Both the position numbers and the translations under genes were made by a program. Positions 34,466 through 42,671 of a stretch of 64,000 nucleotides of DNA are shown in pieces. Positions within the stretch are counted from its first letter, which is position 1. Every line of letters starts with the position of its first letter. The notes beneath the pieces are model-generated. The model was not told the origin of the DNA. It searched no databases and worked only from the letters and a program-made list of their open reading frames with translations. The stretch spans positions 372,001 through 436,000 of the forward strand of contig CALSRM010000001.1 of NCBI GenBank assembly GCA_943788755.1, in the 5' to 3' direction. Source of the DNA: an uncultured Flavobacteriales bacterium. GTDB lineage: Bacteria > Bacteroidota > Bacteroidia > Flavobacteriales_D > Parvicellaceae.

Positions 34466-36130
34466 CTACTTACTTGTATGATATACTTTAAACTTACTAA
34501 ACCCTTTTCCATTGTTGGGTAGTAAATCTATTTTTTTTAACTTTTTTTCTCTTTCAAAAGACAAGCTTATCGAATCTTCTTGAAAATAAATCAACCATTC
34601 AGAAAAATCATTGTTGATACGAATTCCATTGATAGAATGAATACAGTCACTAACAACGATTCCTGATTTTTCCGCAGTAGAGTCTTCTAGTACATGAGAT
34701 ACCTCAAAAGAACCGTTTTTCCAAGTGCCCTTTAATCCGAAGTTTTCATATTCTTTAGTAGAAGGTTTGGCTTCAAATTTCCATCCTTCATAGCTTAGTG
34801 CTTCAATAATAAATGGAGTGTAATCTCCTGTCCCATAGACTAGGTTAGTGAAAATATCTAAGAAGGATTCTCCTGATATTTGTTCCAATAAATTGCGATA
34901 ATCATTTTCTGTATAGCCTTGTTTCGGTTTGGTTAGGCTATACATTTGTTGCATTACATTGTGTAAAGAAGCGCTATTTTTCGTGGCTTTTCGAATGCGC
35001 ATATCACAAATATAAGCGACTAAAGCTCCTTCTGTATAAATAGATGTTTTTCTACCAGGAATACCTTGGACATAGCCATCTATCCAAGTGTCCCAAGAAG
35101 AGTTAGCAACACTCATGTGTTTTCGACCATCGTTGTGAAAATGCCGGGTCAAGTAAGTCTCAAATTCTTTAAAATATTGGCTTTCTTCGAATACGCCGCA
35201 TTCGTAAAGTACTCGATCTCCCATATAACTGGTAACTCCCTCGGCAACATATCCCATATGAGAATAATTCTCTTTTGTGAAATCGTAAGGAAGCATTTCT
35301 TTTGGTCTAATTGCTTTAATATTCCATGTGTGGTAAAGCTCGTGAGAACTCACGCCTAAAAAATCCACATAAGAGGTGCCAAACAGTTTGTGACTAGGTC
35401 CTAATTGAATTACCGTGCTTTTTTGATGCTCAACACCATGATAGCTTCGATAGGAGGTTATCTGATTTAAAAAGTGGTATTCCTTCACAGGGAAACCATT
35501 GAAAATTTCTATTTGATAATCTGTAAATTTTTGAAAGTCTGTAATTAGCTTATTCCAATTAGGCTTGCATTCTCCTTGAAACCAAACATGAAACGTAATT
35601 CCTTTAGATTTGTAACTGCTGTGTTGCAAAGAATTAGAAGCTATAAAAGGAGTGTCAGCCAATTCTTGATAGTCTGAGACTTTAAAAAGATTATTTCCTA
35701 AAGGGTCCATGGATGAAGCTACTTTGTAATCGTCAGGTATGGCTAGTTGAATTTCACAAGGTTCGTTTTCTTTTCCTAAAACATATACACAACAATTAAC
35801 AGGGTTTACATATAGTTGGTTCTCATCTAGCCACGTTGCGCCTGCGTTTAATTCTGAACCATAATAATCATATTGTATACGAATAGAGGTAGCACTTTTG
35901 CATTCGACTTCCCAAGAGTCTTTGCTTAACTTAGGCGCACATAAACGATTTCCTTCTTGGTCAAATACAACAAAGTCTTTTACATTTTTTGCAAAGTTTG
36001 CTAACTCATAACGCCCTGGCCTCCATGCAGGAAGTTGAATCGTTAATTCATCTAGATTAGATACCGTGCATTCTAAGTTAATGGATATAAAATGATTGGC
36101 TGGGTTTTTTGCAGAGAATGTATATTTCAT
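34466..36130 (-). CDS. M61 family aminopeptidase with PDZ domain
   Basis: 554 residues. The central zinc site SSHELYHTWNIKAIRPKEM (about residues 260-280) is the M61 HExxH motif and its conserved tail, with E in VAEGVTSYMGD as the third ligand about 28 residues on. The C-terminus carries a PDZ domain (SHVLEDSTAEKSGIVVSDCIHSINGI, quoted in part as VLEDSTAEKSGI and DCIHSINGI). M61 enzymes are glycyl aminopeptidases. No signal peptide is visible, so it may be cytosolic, unlike most M61 members. First gene of an operon with two 4-TM proteins and a membrane patatin. Confidence 0.9.
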   Translation of the reverse strand: MKYTFSAKNPANHFISINLECTVSNLDELTIQLPAWRPGRYELANFAKNVKDFVVFDQEGNRLCAPKLSKDSWEVECKSATSIRIQYDYYGSELNAGATWLDENQLYVNPVNCCVYVLGKENEPCEIQLAIPDDYKVASSMDPLGNNLFKVSDYQELADTPFIASNSLQHSSYKSKGITFHVWFQGECKPNWNKLITDFQKFTDYQIEIFNGFPVKEYHFLNQITSYRSYHGVEHQKSTVIQLGPSHKLFGTSYVDFLGVSSHELYHTWNIKAIRPKEMLPYDFTKENYSHMGYVAEGVTSYMGDRVLYECGVFEESQYFKEFETYLTRHFHNDGRKHMSVANSSWDTWIDGYVQGIPGRKTSIYTEGALVAYICDMRIRKATKNSASLHNVMQQMYSLTKPKQGYTENDYRNLLEQISGESFLDIFTNLVYGTGDYTPFIIEALSYEGWKFEAKPSTKEYENFGLKGTWKNGSFEVSHVLEDSTAEKSGIVVSDCIHSINGIRINNDFSEWLIYFQEDSISLSFEREKKLKKIDLLPNNGKGFSKFKVYHTSK

Positions 36131-36149
36131 TTAAAAAATGGTGTTTGCT

Positions 36150-36157
36150 CAAAGTTA
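36150..36157 (-). promoter_or_regulatory. TAnnTTTG -7 box of the M61 operon
   Basis: TAACTTTG read leftward, exact consensus, 19 nt before ATG 36130. It would drive the M61 / 4-TM / 4-TM / patatin transcript. Confidence 0.45.
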
Positions 36158-36205
36158 ATATTTTTGAAAGATTCCTTGAAAGGAAAACCTACAAAATACG
36201 ATTAA

Positions 36206-36322
36206 ATGACTCTGCAGACTGAAAGAACTACAATTATCCCTCTAATAGAATCAGATATTCCAGAAATATTATTAGATGTATTAGTTAATTATTTACTAAA
36301 TTCGTCGTCTCAAAATAGATAA
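36206..36322 (+). pseudogene. N-terminal remnant of a GNAT acetyltransferase gene
   Basis: ATG 36206 opens 38 codons ending at TAA 36320-36322. The first 24 residues, MTLQTERTTIIPLIESDIPE and ILLD, match the start of RimJ/RimL-type GNAT proteins (T-E-R-x-x-x-x-P-L-x-x-x-D). After that the frame becomes leader DNA of lpdA and no acetyl-CoA motif follows. It is best read as the 5' stump of a deleted acetyltransferase gene now lying in the lpdA upstream region. Confidence 0.5.
36297..36304 (+). promoter_or_regulatory. TAnnTTCG variant -7 box of lpdA
   Basis: TAAATTCG, one base off the consensus, 21 nt before ATG 36326; it lies inside the GNAT remnant. Confidence 0.3.
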
Positions 36323-36325
36323 GAT

Positions 36326-37714
36326 ATGAATTACGATTTAATAGTAGTGGGAAGTGGACCTGGAGGATATGTGACTGCAATTAGAGCTTCGCAATTAGGT
36401 TTGAAGACAGCAGTAATTGAAAAAGAATCAATAGGTGGTATTTGTTTAAACTGGGGTTGTATCCCAACAAAAGCACTATTGAAAAGTGCGAATGTATTTG
36501 AATACATTAACCATGCTGCTGATTACGGGATTTCTGTAAAAGAAGGAAAAGCTGATTTTGATGCAATTGTTAAAAGAAGCAGAGGAGTCGCTGACAAAAT
36601 GAGTGGAGGTGTCCAATTCTTAATGAAGAAGAACAAGATTGATGTTCTTATGGGTACTGGTAAAGTAAAGGTTGGTAAGAAAGTTGACGTTACGGATGAT
36701 AAAGGAAAAACGACTGAGTATTCAGCTAAAAACATCGTTTTAGCAACGGGTGCTCGTTCTCGTCATTTACCAAATTTACCGCAAGATGGTATAAATATAA
36801 TTGGATATAGAGATGCAATGGTACTACCAAAAATGCCAAAGAAAATGGTGGTAGTTGGTTCTGGAGCGATTGGAGTTGAGTTTGCTTATTTCTACCAAAC
36901 AATGGGTTGTGAAGTAACTGTAGTAGAGTACATGCCAAATATTGTTCCTGTAGAAGATGCGGAAGTATCTAAGCAATTAGAGCGCTCTTTTAAAAAGCAA
37001 GGAATTAAAATAATGACGAATTCTTCTGTGGAAAGTGTAGATACAGCAGGAAAAGGATGTAAAGTAAAGGTTAAAACGAAAAAAGGAGAAGAAATTCTTG
37101 AATGTGATGTTGTTTTAAGTGCTGTTGGTATTGAAGCGAATATTGAAAACATAGGATTAGAGGAAGTTGGAATTGTAACTGATAAGGGTAAGGTTTTGGT
37201 AAATGATTTTTACGAAACGAATATTCCTGGTTATTATGCAATTGGAGATATTATTCCTGGTCCAGCATTAGCCCACGTTGCTTCTGCAGAAGGAATTACT
37301 TGCGTTGAAAAAATTGTAGGAGAGAATCCCGATATAATTGATTACGGTAATATCCCGGGGTGTACTTACTGTTCTCCAGAGGTTGCTTCTGTTGGTATGA
37401 CGGAAGCTGCTGCTAAAGAAGCAGGACATGAATTAAAGATTGGTAAATTTCCATTTTCAGCTTCAGGAAAAGCAAGTGCTGCTGGAATGAACGATGGTTT
37501 TATTAAATTAATTTTTGATGCTAAATACGGAGAGTTGTTGGGAGCTCACATGATTGGAGGTAACGTTACCGAAATGATTGCAGAGATTGTTGCTATTCGT
37601 AAATTAGAAACTACAGGACACGAATTAATTAAAACAATTCATCCACACCCTACAATGAGTGAAGCTATAATGGAAGCTGCAGCAGCTGCATATGGTGAAG
37701 TGATTCATATGTAG
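36326..37714 (+). CDS. lpdA: Dihydrolipoyl dehydrogenase
   Basis: 462 residues, normal for the E3 component of 2-oxoacid dehydrogenase complexes and the glycine cleavage system. FAD-binding VVGSGPGGYVTAIRASQLG opens the protein; GGICLNWGCIPTKAL holds the redox-active disulfide; VVVGSGAIGVEFAYFYQTMG binds NAD+; YYAIGDIIPGPALAHVASAEG is the second FAD motif; the C-terminal HPHPTMSEA supplies the catalytic His-Glu pair. The E2/E1 genes are not in this window. Monocistronic, with a strong terminator after it. Confidence 0.95.
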   Translation: MNYDLIVVGSGPGGYVTAIRASQLGLKTAVIEKESIGGICLNWGCIPTKALLKSANVFEYINHAADYGISVKEGKADFDAIVKRSRGVADKMSGGVQFLMKKNKIDVLMGTGKVKVGKKVDVTDDKGKTTEYSAKNIVLATGARSRHLPNLPQDGINIIGYRDAMVLPKMPKKMVVVGSGAIGVEFAYFYQTMGCEVTVVEYMPNIVPVEDAEVSKQLERSFKKQGIKIMTNSSVESVDTAGKGCKVKVKTKKGEEILECDVVLSAVGIEANIENIGLEEVGIVTDKGKVLVNDFYETNIPGYYAIGDIIPGPALAHVASAEGITCVEKIVGENPDIIDYGNIPGCTYCSPEVASVGMTEAAAKEAGHELKIGKFPFSASGKASAAGMNDGFIKLIFDAKYGELLGAHMIGGNVTEMIAEIVAIRKLETTGHELIKTIHPHPTMSEAIMEAAAAAYGEVIHM

Positions 37715-37734
37715 ATTTAATTAGGTAGAGAATT

Positions 37735-37764
37735 AAAAAAGCCACTTAGTAAGTGGCTTTTTTT
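37735..37764 (+). terminator. Bidirectional terminator after lpdA
   Basis: Stem AAAAAAGCCACTT / AAGTGGCTTTTTTT around a 3-nt loop. Long A and T tracts on both flanks let it serve lpdA (+) and the converging DUF6340 gene (-). Confidence 0.85.
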
Positions 37765-37773
37765 GTAAGTAGA

Positions 37774-38733
37774 CTATTCTCTTTTTAATTGATCCTCTAT
37801 TAACGGCATTTCACTTTTTCTGTTTTGTAGAATAGCTTTGTAAGAAGTGGCTTTCTTGTTTCCCGCTGCTTCTGAAACATCAATCCATTCAAGTGCTTTA
37901 TCAAAATCCTCTTTTATTTCATATGCTAAAGCCAGGTTATATGCTGCTTTACCTTCGTTTTTTTGATTTGTTTGAGATTCAGTTTCTACTTCCCAATAAT
38001 AAATTGCTTGGTCCCAATTTCTTAGCTTTACACTTTTTTTAGCGGCTTTTATTTCGTGTGAACCTTTTGTATAGTAATATCTTGCTTCTCTTGTAAAATT
38101 AGGTACGATTCTGTTAAAATACAATTCCGCACCATAAGCTCCGGCTTTGGATATAGCGCGATATCCAGAGGGAACTAGAACCGAAAGGCTAAAGTTATTC
38201 GCCCCGGAGTGCACAATATATTCATCTATAATTTTTCGTTCATCTGGATAGTAAACTCGCCATAATGTTTTTACTTCTGCAGAGTTTGTTGAATTATAAC
38301 TGTCTGAATCAAAAAGCTCCAAAGCAATTAAACCATCGGCTCCATATTCTGCGCAAATAGAGTCAACAATATCAGATTTGATCGGTGTATCACCAGAGAT
38401 ATCTTTTAATCCTAAATTAATAATGTCATTATGAATTAAATCCATTCGATCCGATTCTCTAACGAGTTTTTGCATATTTTTTATAGCACTTTTAGATCCG
38501 TATTTATCACCTAATATAGGTTCTCCAGTCATCAAGCCTTCTAAAGCATTGAAAACCTGATTTCCCTTGCCTTTTTCAACTTTGGTTTTATTAATTACAA
38601 GCACAGAATCCAAATCTGCAGGTAGTGATATTTGAGCAGCATGACGAACATTCAGATAAGTGGTACCCATGCATGATTGAAATATCACTAGCGTAAATAG
38701 CGCTATACCGACAGAATGAAATTGCTTTTTCAT
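37774..38733 (-). CDS. DUF6340 family lipoprotein
   Basis: About 319 residues from ATG 38733 (four extra in-frame codons precede it but overlap the upstream gene). Lipobox VIFQSC. The N-terminal half RHAAQISLPADLDSVLVINKT and CAEYGADGLIALELFDSDS is the pattern I associate with DUF6340, a Bacteroidota lipoprotein family of unknown role. The C-terminal third contains TPR-like helices (NWDQAIYYWEVETES, GKAAYNLALAYEI, DFDKALEWIDVSEAAGN). It likely sits in the periplasm or outer membrane. It starts 1 bp after the stop of the MATE gene and is probably co-transcribed. Confidence 0.7.
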   Translation of the reverse strand: MKKQFHSVGIALFTLVIFQSCMGTTYLNVRHAAQISLPADLDSVLVINKTKVEKGKGNQVFNALEGLMTGEPILGDKYGSKSAIKNMQKLVRESDRMDLIHNDIINLGLKDISGDTPIKSDIVDSICAEYGADGLIALELFDSDSYNSTNSAEVKTLWRVYYPDERKIIDEYIVHSGANNFSLSVLVPSGYRAISKAGAYGAELYFNRIVPNFTREARYYYTKGSHEIKAAKKSVKLRNWDQAIYYWEVETESQTNQKNEGKAAYNLALAYEIKEDFDKALEWIDVSEAAGNKKATSYKAILQNRKSEMPLIEDQLKRE

Positions 38734-38734
38734 A

Positions 38735-40062
38735 TTATTTGTCATTTACAAGTTTAGAAAATTTAACTACAAGACTTATTGCTCTCCACAACATCCAAGC
38801 CACAAATGCAATCCATATGGAAAATAAGTCAAGCTGCAGATAGTCTATTAATAATAAGACAGGGATGAAAATAATAAATGTTCCAACTAACAATATGTTT
38901 CGTAAAAACTTTGCTTCACCTAGACCTTTAAAAACTCCGTCAAAACTATAGGCTATTGAATTGATTGGAATTGCCAGAATAACTAGCCAATAGAAACGAT
39001 TGAAAATTTGCTGAACTTCTGGATCGGAATTGAAAATTTGAGCCATAAAAGGGTAGGAGATGAAATAAACAATGGATAAGCCAAAGGCTATTCTAAGGTT
39101 AATAAACATTAATTTCCAACCTAATCGATTTAGGTTTTTATTATCCTTTGCTCCTAGAAACTTTCCCGCTAAAGCGTTTCCTGCATTTGAGTATCCATCT
39201 ATAAAGAATGAGGTAAATAACCAAATGTTTATTCCAATTGTATATGCCGCTAGTTCTTTTGCACCATATCCACTTGCATATCTAAGCGCTAATATAAAAG
39301 TGATATTTAAAGCCAATGATCGCGCTAACATATTCATTGCAATCCAAAACATATTTGAAAATTCAGGATTTAACGGAAAGCTCAATTTTAAATTAAAAGG
39401 TGTTTTATTTAATAAATAAACGATACATAATATTGCCATCATTAGTTGTGCAATAACGCTAGCAATTGCTGCTCCTTCCACACCGTAAGCGGGCACTAAG
39501 CCTTCTATTCCGTTTACTAGAATTAAATCCATTACAATATTTGCTATTCCTCCAATAAAGCTTATTACCATTGCCCATGAAGTATTTTGATACCCTCTAA
39601 ACACCCCAAATACTCCTGCAATAAAAAGAGAAAGTGGCAACCCCATTGCTCTAATATTGTAATAACTAGCTGAAAAATCTTTGATTCTTTGGTTGTCTTC
39701 TTGGAATAAAAAGCACTTATATCACGTAATAAAACGAAGTCAAAAACCAAAATAAACCACCTAATAGTAGAGCTGAAAGCAAGCGACTGTGGAATAAGTG
39801 ATTTGATTTCATTTAACTTACCCATTCCCAGGTATTTGCTAATAATTGCAGAAACAGCAGTTCGAACTTGAGCTAACCCCCAAACAAGCGTCATTATTAA
39901 TCCAACAGCTAGCCCAACACCTCCTTGTGCTTGAGTTGCGTGTTCGGGCATTTGTCCAATAATAGCAGTATCAGCTAATCCAATAAGTGGTTCAGTAATA
40001 TTGTATAAAATAGCAGGAATTGCTAATTTATTAATCTGTTTCGTGTCTAGCTCAAATGACAT
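38735..40062 (-). CDS. MATE-family efflux transporter, two frameshifts
   Basis: Frames 39565-40062 and 38735-39646 join through a third into about 442 residues with twelve transmembrane segments. MATE hallmarks include NKLAIPAILYNITEPLIGLADTA at the N-terminus and, in the second half, TSFFIDGYSNAGNALAGKF. Dropping one base near 39777-39784 and another near 39715-39722 gives LSALLLGGLFWFLTSFYYVI then CFLFQEDNQRIKDFSASYYN and RAMGLPLSLFIAG without a gap. The intact reading would be a Na+- or H+-coupled multidrug exporter (DinF-like). As given the gene is broken; sequence error is the likeliest cause. Confidence 0.82.
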
Positions 40063-40101
40063 TTGGTTGGAAAAATACTCAGCTTAATTTGATAATATTC
40101 G

Positions 40102-40974
40102 TTAAAGCATAAAGTTTCTTGTAATCGTAAACCCTAAACGAAATTCTCCTGTATTAATATTCGACTTGGTGTTGGGAATAAACTGCGTTTCACCAAAACC
40201 TCGTGAATTTGTAAAGTTGATGTGAAAGTCATGCCCGTAAGTAATAAATTCAATTCCTAAGGCAATTGCGCTTCTGAAATCTGTCCTCAAATCGGGAGAA
40301 TCAAAGTTGTAATAGTATTCGCCTATGATCGCTATTTTTTTTGCGATTTTTATGGAAACTGCAGAGCCGATGGAAAACAACCCATTTTGATCTAGGAAAT
40401 GAACATAGTTTCTGTGTGTATAACTTGGAAGTATGGCTAATGCGACTTTATCACCAAATTTACGTGTAATAATTATTTGTGAAGCATAGGAGAAGCGATG
40501 AGATAGGGAAGGAAAAGAGGTAACTGAAGTAGAATCGGTAGATTTTTTCATGTAGGTGAATGCTGTTGTTCCCAATATAGCAAGGCTAATTGGCACTTTA
40601 TTGTCTTTTGTCTGATGAAGGATTCTATATTTAAAAAAACCATCTACCAGTGAATTAATTGGGCCTTGTCCTTTTGACCTTCCTAAGCCAATTAGTAAAT
40701 CATCTGAAACACCATATTCAAAAGCAAATCTGATATCAGCGGCATTGTCAATTCCAAATAATGTAAAAGCTCCACCATTTATATCTCCAAACCTGTGAGA
40801 AATTCTAAAATCTAATGTCTTTTTTTCAATGCACTCAGTCGAATGTGAATTTATTATTCTTGTTGAACCAAAAGTTCTGCTAATTGGTTTGCTTTTTTTT
40901 TCAGATTCAGAATTTTCTTGTGAAGTTCCTGTCAGCAGCAAAAGTATTAGAAAGATAGTTAAACCGTATTTCAT
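40102..40974 (-). CDS. DUF5777 family beta-barrel protein
   Basis: About 290 residues from ATG 40974 with signal peptide (ending GTSQ). SRTFGSTRIINSHSTECIEKKTLDFRISHRFGDI is the typical opening of DUF5777 proteins (quoted in part: RIINSHSTE, LDFRISHRFGDI), followed by alternating strands such as NAADIRFAFEYGVSDDLLIGLG and the terminal GEFRLGFTITRNFML ending in hydrophobic residues like an outer-membrane barrel. Role unknown. An in-frame TTG at 41001 is possible but gives a worse signal peptide. It precedes the MATE gene by 39 bp. Confidence 0.75.
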   Translation of the reverse strand: MKYGLTIFLILLLLTGTSQENSESEKKSKPISRTFGSTRIINSHSTECIEKKTLDFRISHRFGDINGGAFTLFGIDNAADIRFAFEYGVSDDLLIGLGRSKGQGPINSLVDGFFKYRILHQTKDNKVPISLAILGTTAFTYMKKSTDSTSVTSFPSLSHRFSYASQIIITRKFGDKVALAILPSYTHRNYVHFLDQNGLFSIGSAVSIKIAKKIAIIGEYYYNFDSPDLRTDFRSAIALGIEFITYGHDFHINFTNSRGFGETQFIPNTKSNINTGEFRLGFTITRNFML

Positions 40975-41038
40975 CGAGGTTCGGATTTTAATGTTTTTCA
41001 AAACGTAAAGATATTAATTATAAACACTATAAAATAAA

Positions 41039-41065
41039 AAAGGAGTCAGTAAACCGAACTCCTTT
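41039..41065 (-). terminator. Terminator for leftward transcription from the sigma-factor genes
   Basis: Stem AAAGGAGT / ACTCCTTT (8 bp) followed, reading leftward, by TTTTTATTTTAT. It would stop transcripts that come from the ECF sigma / small membrane protein genes across the orphan sorting domain. Confidence 0.55.
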
Positions 41066-41150
41066 ATCTTGAGTAGCTAACGTCTAAGGCGTAATTAATT
41101 AATTCAATATTTTTTTTTATATTAGTAGTATTAATTAAAACAAATCATAG

Positions 41151-41393
41151 GAAAAATATACTAACGATATTATCCCTAATCCTTCAAGTAAATTAATTAC
41201 AATAACATTAAATGAAAAACCGGATAATTCATGGTCAATTAGAATTGCAGATTTAGCAGGTAAGTTACTGTCTCATTCTCTAGAAAACGGAGCTAGTTCA
41301 AATAAGAATTTCTCTAACTTTGATTCTGGAATTTATTTGATTGAGATTAATATTAATGGAATGATAAGAACAGAAAAAGTTATAATCCAATAA
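41151..41393 (+). pseudogene. Orphan T9SS type A C-terminal sorting domain
   Basis: An 80-codon frame with no start codon, bounded upstream by TAG at 41148-41150 and ending at TAA 41391-41393. It reads NDIIPNPSSKLITITL, then WSIRIADLAGKLLSHSL, then NFDSGIYLIEININGM and ends EKVIIQ. This is a complete type A T9SS sorting domain (PNP motif, central strands, G-I-Y-L-I). No passenger protein precedes it; the upstream DNA is AT-rich and non-coding. It is the tail of a deleted or truncated secreted protein gene. Confidence 0.7.
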
Positions 41394-41423
41394 GAGTTTT
41401 CAAATAAATGGTATAACGAGAGG

Positions 41424-41690
41424 TTATTCCCCTTTTTTATTCAATTCAATCTTGTTTTTTTCGGCTTCAATGGCCTTTTCTTCCTTAATACTTTCAGAAA
41501 CAACATATGCAACTACTGCAATTAATATTAGCAGCATAAAGAGCTTTTTGTTCTTATAAAGAGGTTGTTTAGGTCGCTTAGTTATTTCATTGTATTGCAT
41601 ACGAATTTTATCGAAGTCTTTGAATTTATCGCTGACTGCATGCGGTGGAAGCTTGCGCTCTTTGTCTCTATTTATTTTGTACTTCCTCAT
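41424..41690 (-). CDS. Small single-pass membrane protein paired with ECF sigma factor
   Basis: 88 residues: a basic N-terminal half of about 48 residues, one transmembrane helix (KLFMLLILIAVVAYVV, about 49-65) and a charged C-terminal tail (KEEKAIEAEKNKIELNKK). Starts 3 bp after the sigma gene stop, so it is in the same transcript. Its layout (cytosolic N-terminus, one helix, short tail) would suit a minimal anti-sigma or membrane tether, but it lacks a recognisable zinc-binding anti-sigma domain; that role is inference from adjacency. Confidence 0.65.
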   Translation of the reverse strand: MRKYKINRDKERKLPPHAVSDKFKDFDKIRMQYNEITKRPKQPLYKNKKLFMLLILIAVVAYVVSESIKEEKAIEAEKNKIELNKKGE

Positions 41691-41693
41691 TCG

Positions 41694-42251
41694 TTAGTTG
41701 GTCTTCAATATTGTTTTTAATTTTTCAATTACTCTGTAAACTCTTATTTTAGCATTCCCTTCTGAAATACCTTTAATTTCTCCTATCCTTTTAAAAGACA
41801 TTTTCTCAAAATATCTTAATTCTATTAATTCGGTAAGTTCCAAAGGTAAATTATTCAGGGCGGCAATTAGCATTTCCTGACGGTCTACATCAATGCCTTC
41901 TTTCATTTCAGTCATTAATTCAATAACGTCAGACTCCATTATTTCTACCTCATTTGTTTTTTTTGACTTCCTGAAATACATATTGGTTTCATTCGATGCA
42001 ATTCTATAAAGCCAAGAGGAAAGCGGGAAGCCTTGAAATTTAAACTTCTTAATGTTTAGTAAGGCTTTAAGAAAAACGGTAGAAGTAATGTCACCAGCAA
42101 TATCTTCATTTTTAACTTTTTTAAAAATGAAAAGAAAAATTTGCCTATGATATTTATCATACAAAGGAGCAAACCGAGCAGGGTTATTTTGCGCAGCTAC
42201 TATAAGTTTTTGCTCAATTGTTAATTCCCGACTCTGTTTACTTCCTTGCAA
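41694..42251 (-). CDS. ECF-type RNA polymerase sigma factor
   Basis: 185 residues if the start is TTG 42251. Region 2 is FAPLYDKYHRQIFLFIFKKV with DITSTVFLKAL and SSWLYRIASNETNMYFRK; region 4 is ALNNLPLELTELIELRYFEK and SFKRIGEIKGISEGNAKIRVYR, the helix-turn-helix for -35 binding. An ATG at 42332 is also in frame, but an exact TACCTTTG promoter box at 42282-42289 lies inside that extension, and the added residues (rich in hydrophobics) do not look like a sigma N-terminus, so I prefer TTG 42251. Target genes are unknown. Confidence 0.85.
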   Translation of the reverse strand: MQGSKQSRELTIEQKLIVAAQNNPARFAPLYDKYHRQIFLFIFKKVKNEDIAGDITSTVFLKALLNIKKFKFQGFPLSSWLYRIASNETNMYFRKSKKTNEVEIMESDVIELMTEMKEGIDVDRQEMLIAALNNLPLELTELIELRYFEKMSFKRIGEIKGISEGNAKIRVYRVIEKLKTILKTN

Positions 42252-42281
42252 CTGAAATTGTATTAATTCAAAAAGGTAATG

Positions 42282-42289
42282 CAAAGGTA
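42282..42289 (-). promoter_or_regulatory. TAnnTTTG -7 box of the ECF sigma gene
   Basis: TACCTTTG read leftward, exact consensus, 30 nt before TTG 42251 and within the longer open frame. Confidence 0.4.
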
Positions 42290-42332
42290 TGAAAACAGTA
42301 CAGATTGTTTTTTTTTGTTCTATGGTTCGCAT

Positions 42333-42658
42333 GTCAAAACCATTATTAGGACGTGTTTTTTTTCTTGTGTTGAATGAATTTTATTCCGAACATAATTTAA
42401 CGCCGTCAAGATAAAAACTTCAATCCATGTTATAAGTAGAAGAATAAAATGAAATCAAACGCATTTTTTGTTTCTAATATTGAAGGGAAGGTTAAAGATC
42501 TATTCGGTCAAATTTGCAATTCTAGGTAGTTTGATATAGTATTAGGGAAATAATATAAAACATCCTGATTCTAATCCTGGTGATTTTAAAGGCAAGTAAA
42601 GGAAGGTGCATTATGTGCTAAAAATTGTTTTTGAATAGTAAGACAAGTAAATTCTCGT
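42333..42658. other. AT-rich divergent intergenic region, no gene seen
   Basis: Between the divergent ECF sigma and menG genes. The only open frame is a 26-codon ATG frame at 42449-42529 with no recognisable content and no promoter box. Nothing else is supported apart from the menG promoter at its right edge. Confidence 0.5.
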
Positions 42659-42666
42659 TACCTTTG
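42659..42666 (+). promoter_or_regulatory. TAnnTTTG -7 box of menG, 5 nt before ATG
   Basis: TACCTTTG, exact consensus, ends 5 nt before ATG 42672. A TTTTTG lies about 25 nt upstream, slightly far for a -33 element. Implies a leaderless or nearly leaderless menG-porT transcript. Confidence 0.5.
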
Positions 42667-42671
42667 TACAC

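Noticed and set aside
42449-42529. 26-codon ATG frame in the sigma-menG intergenic region
   Set aside because: No promoter box, no recognisable content, and a length expected by chance in AT-rich DNA.
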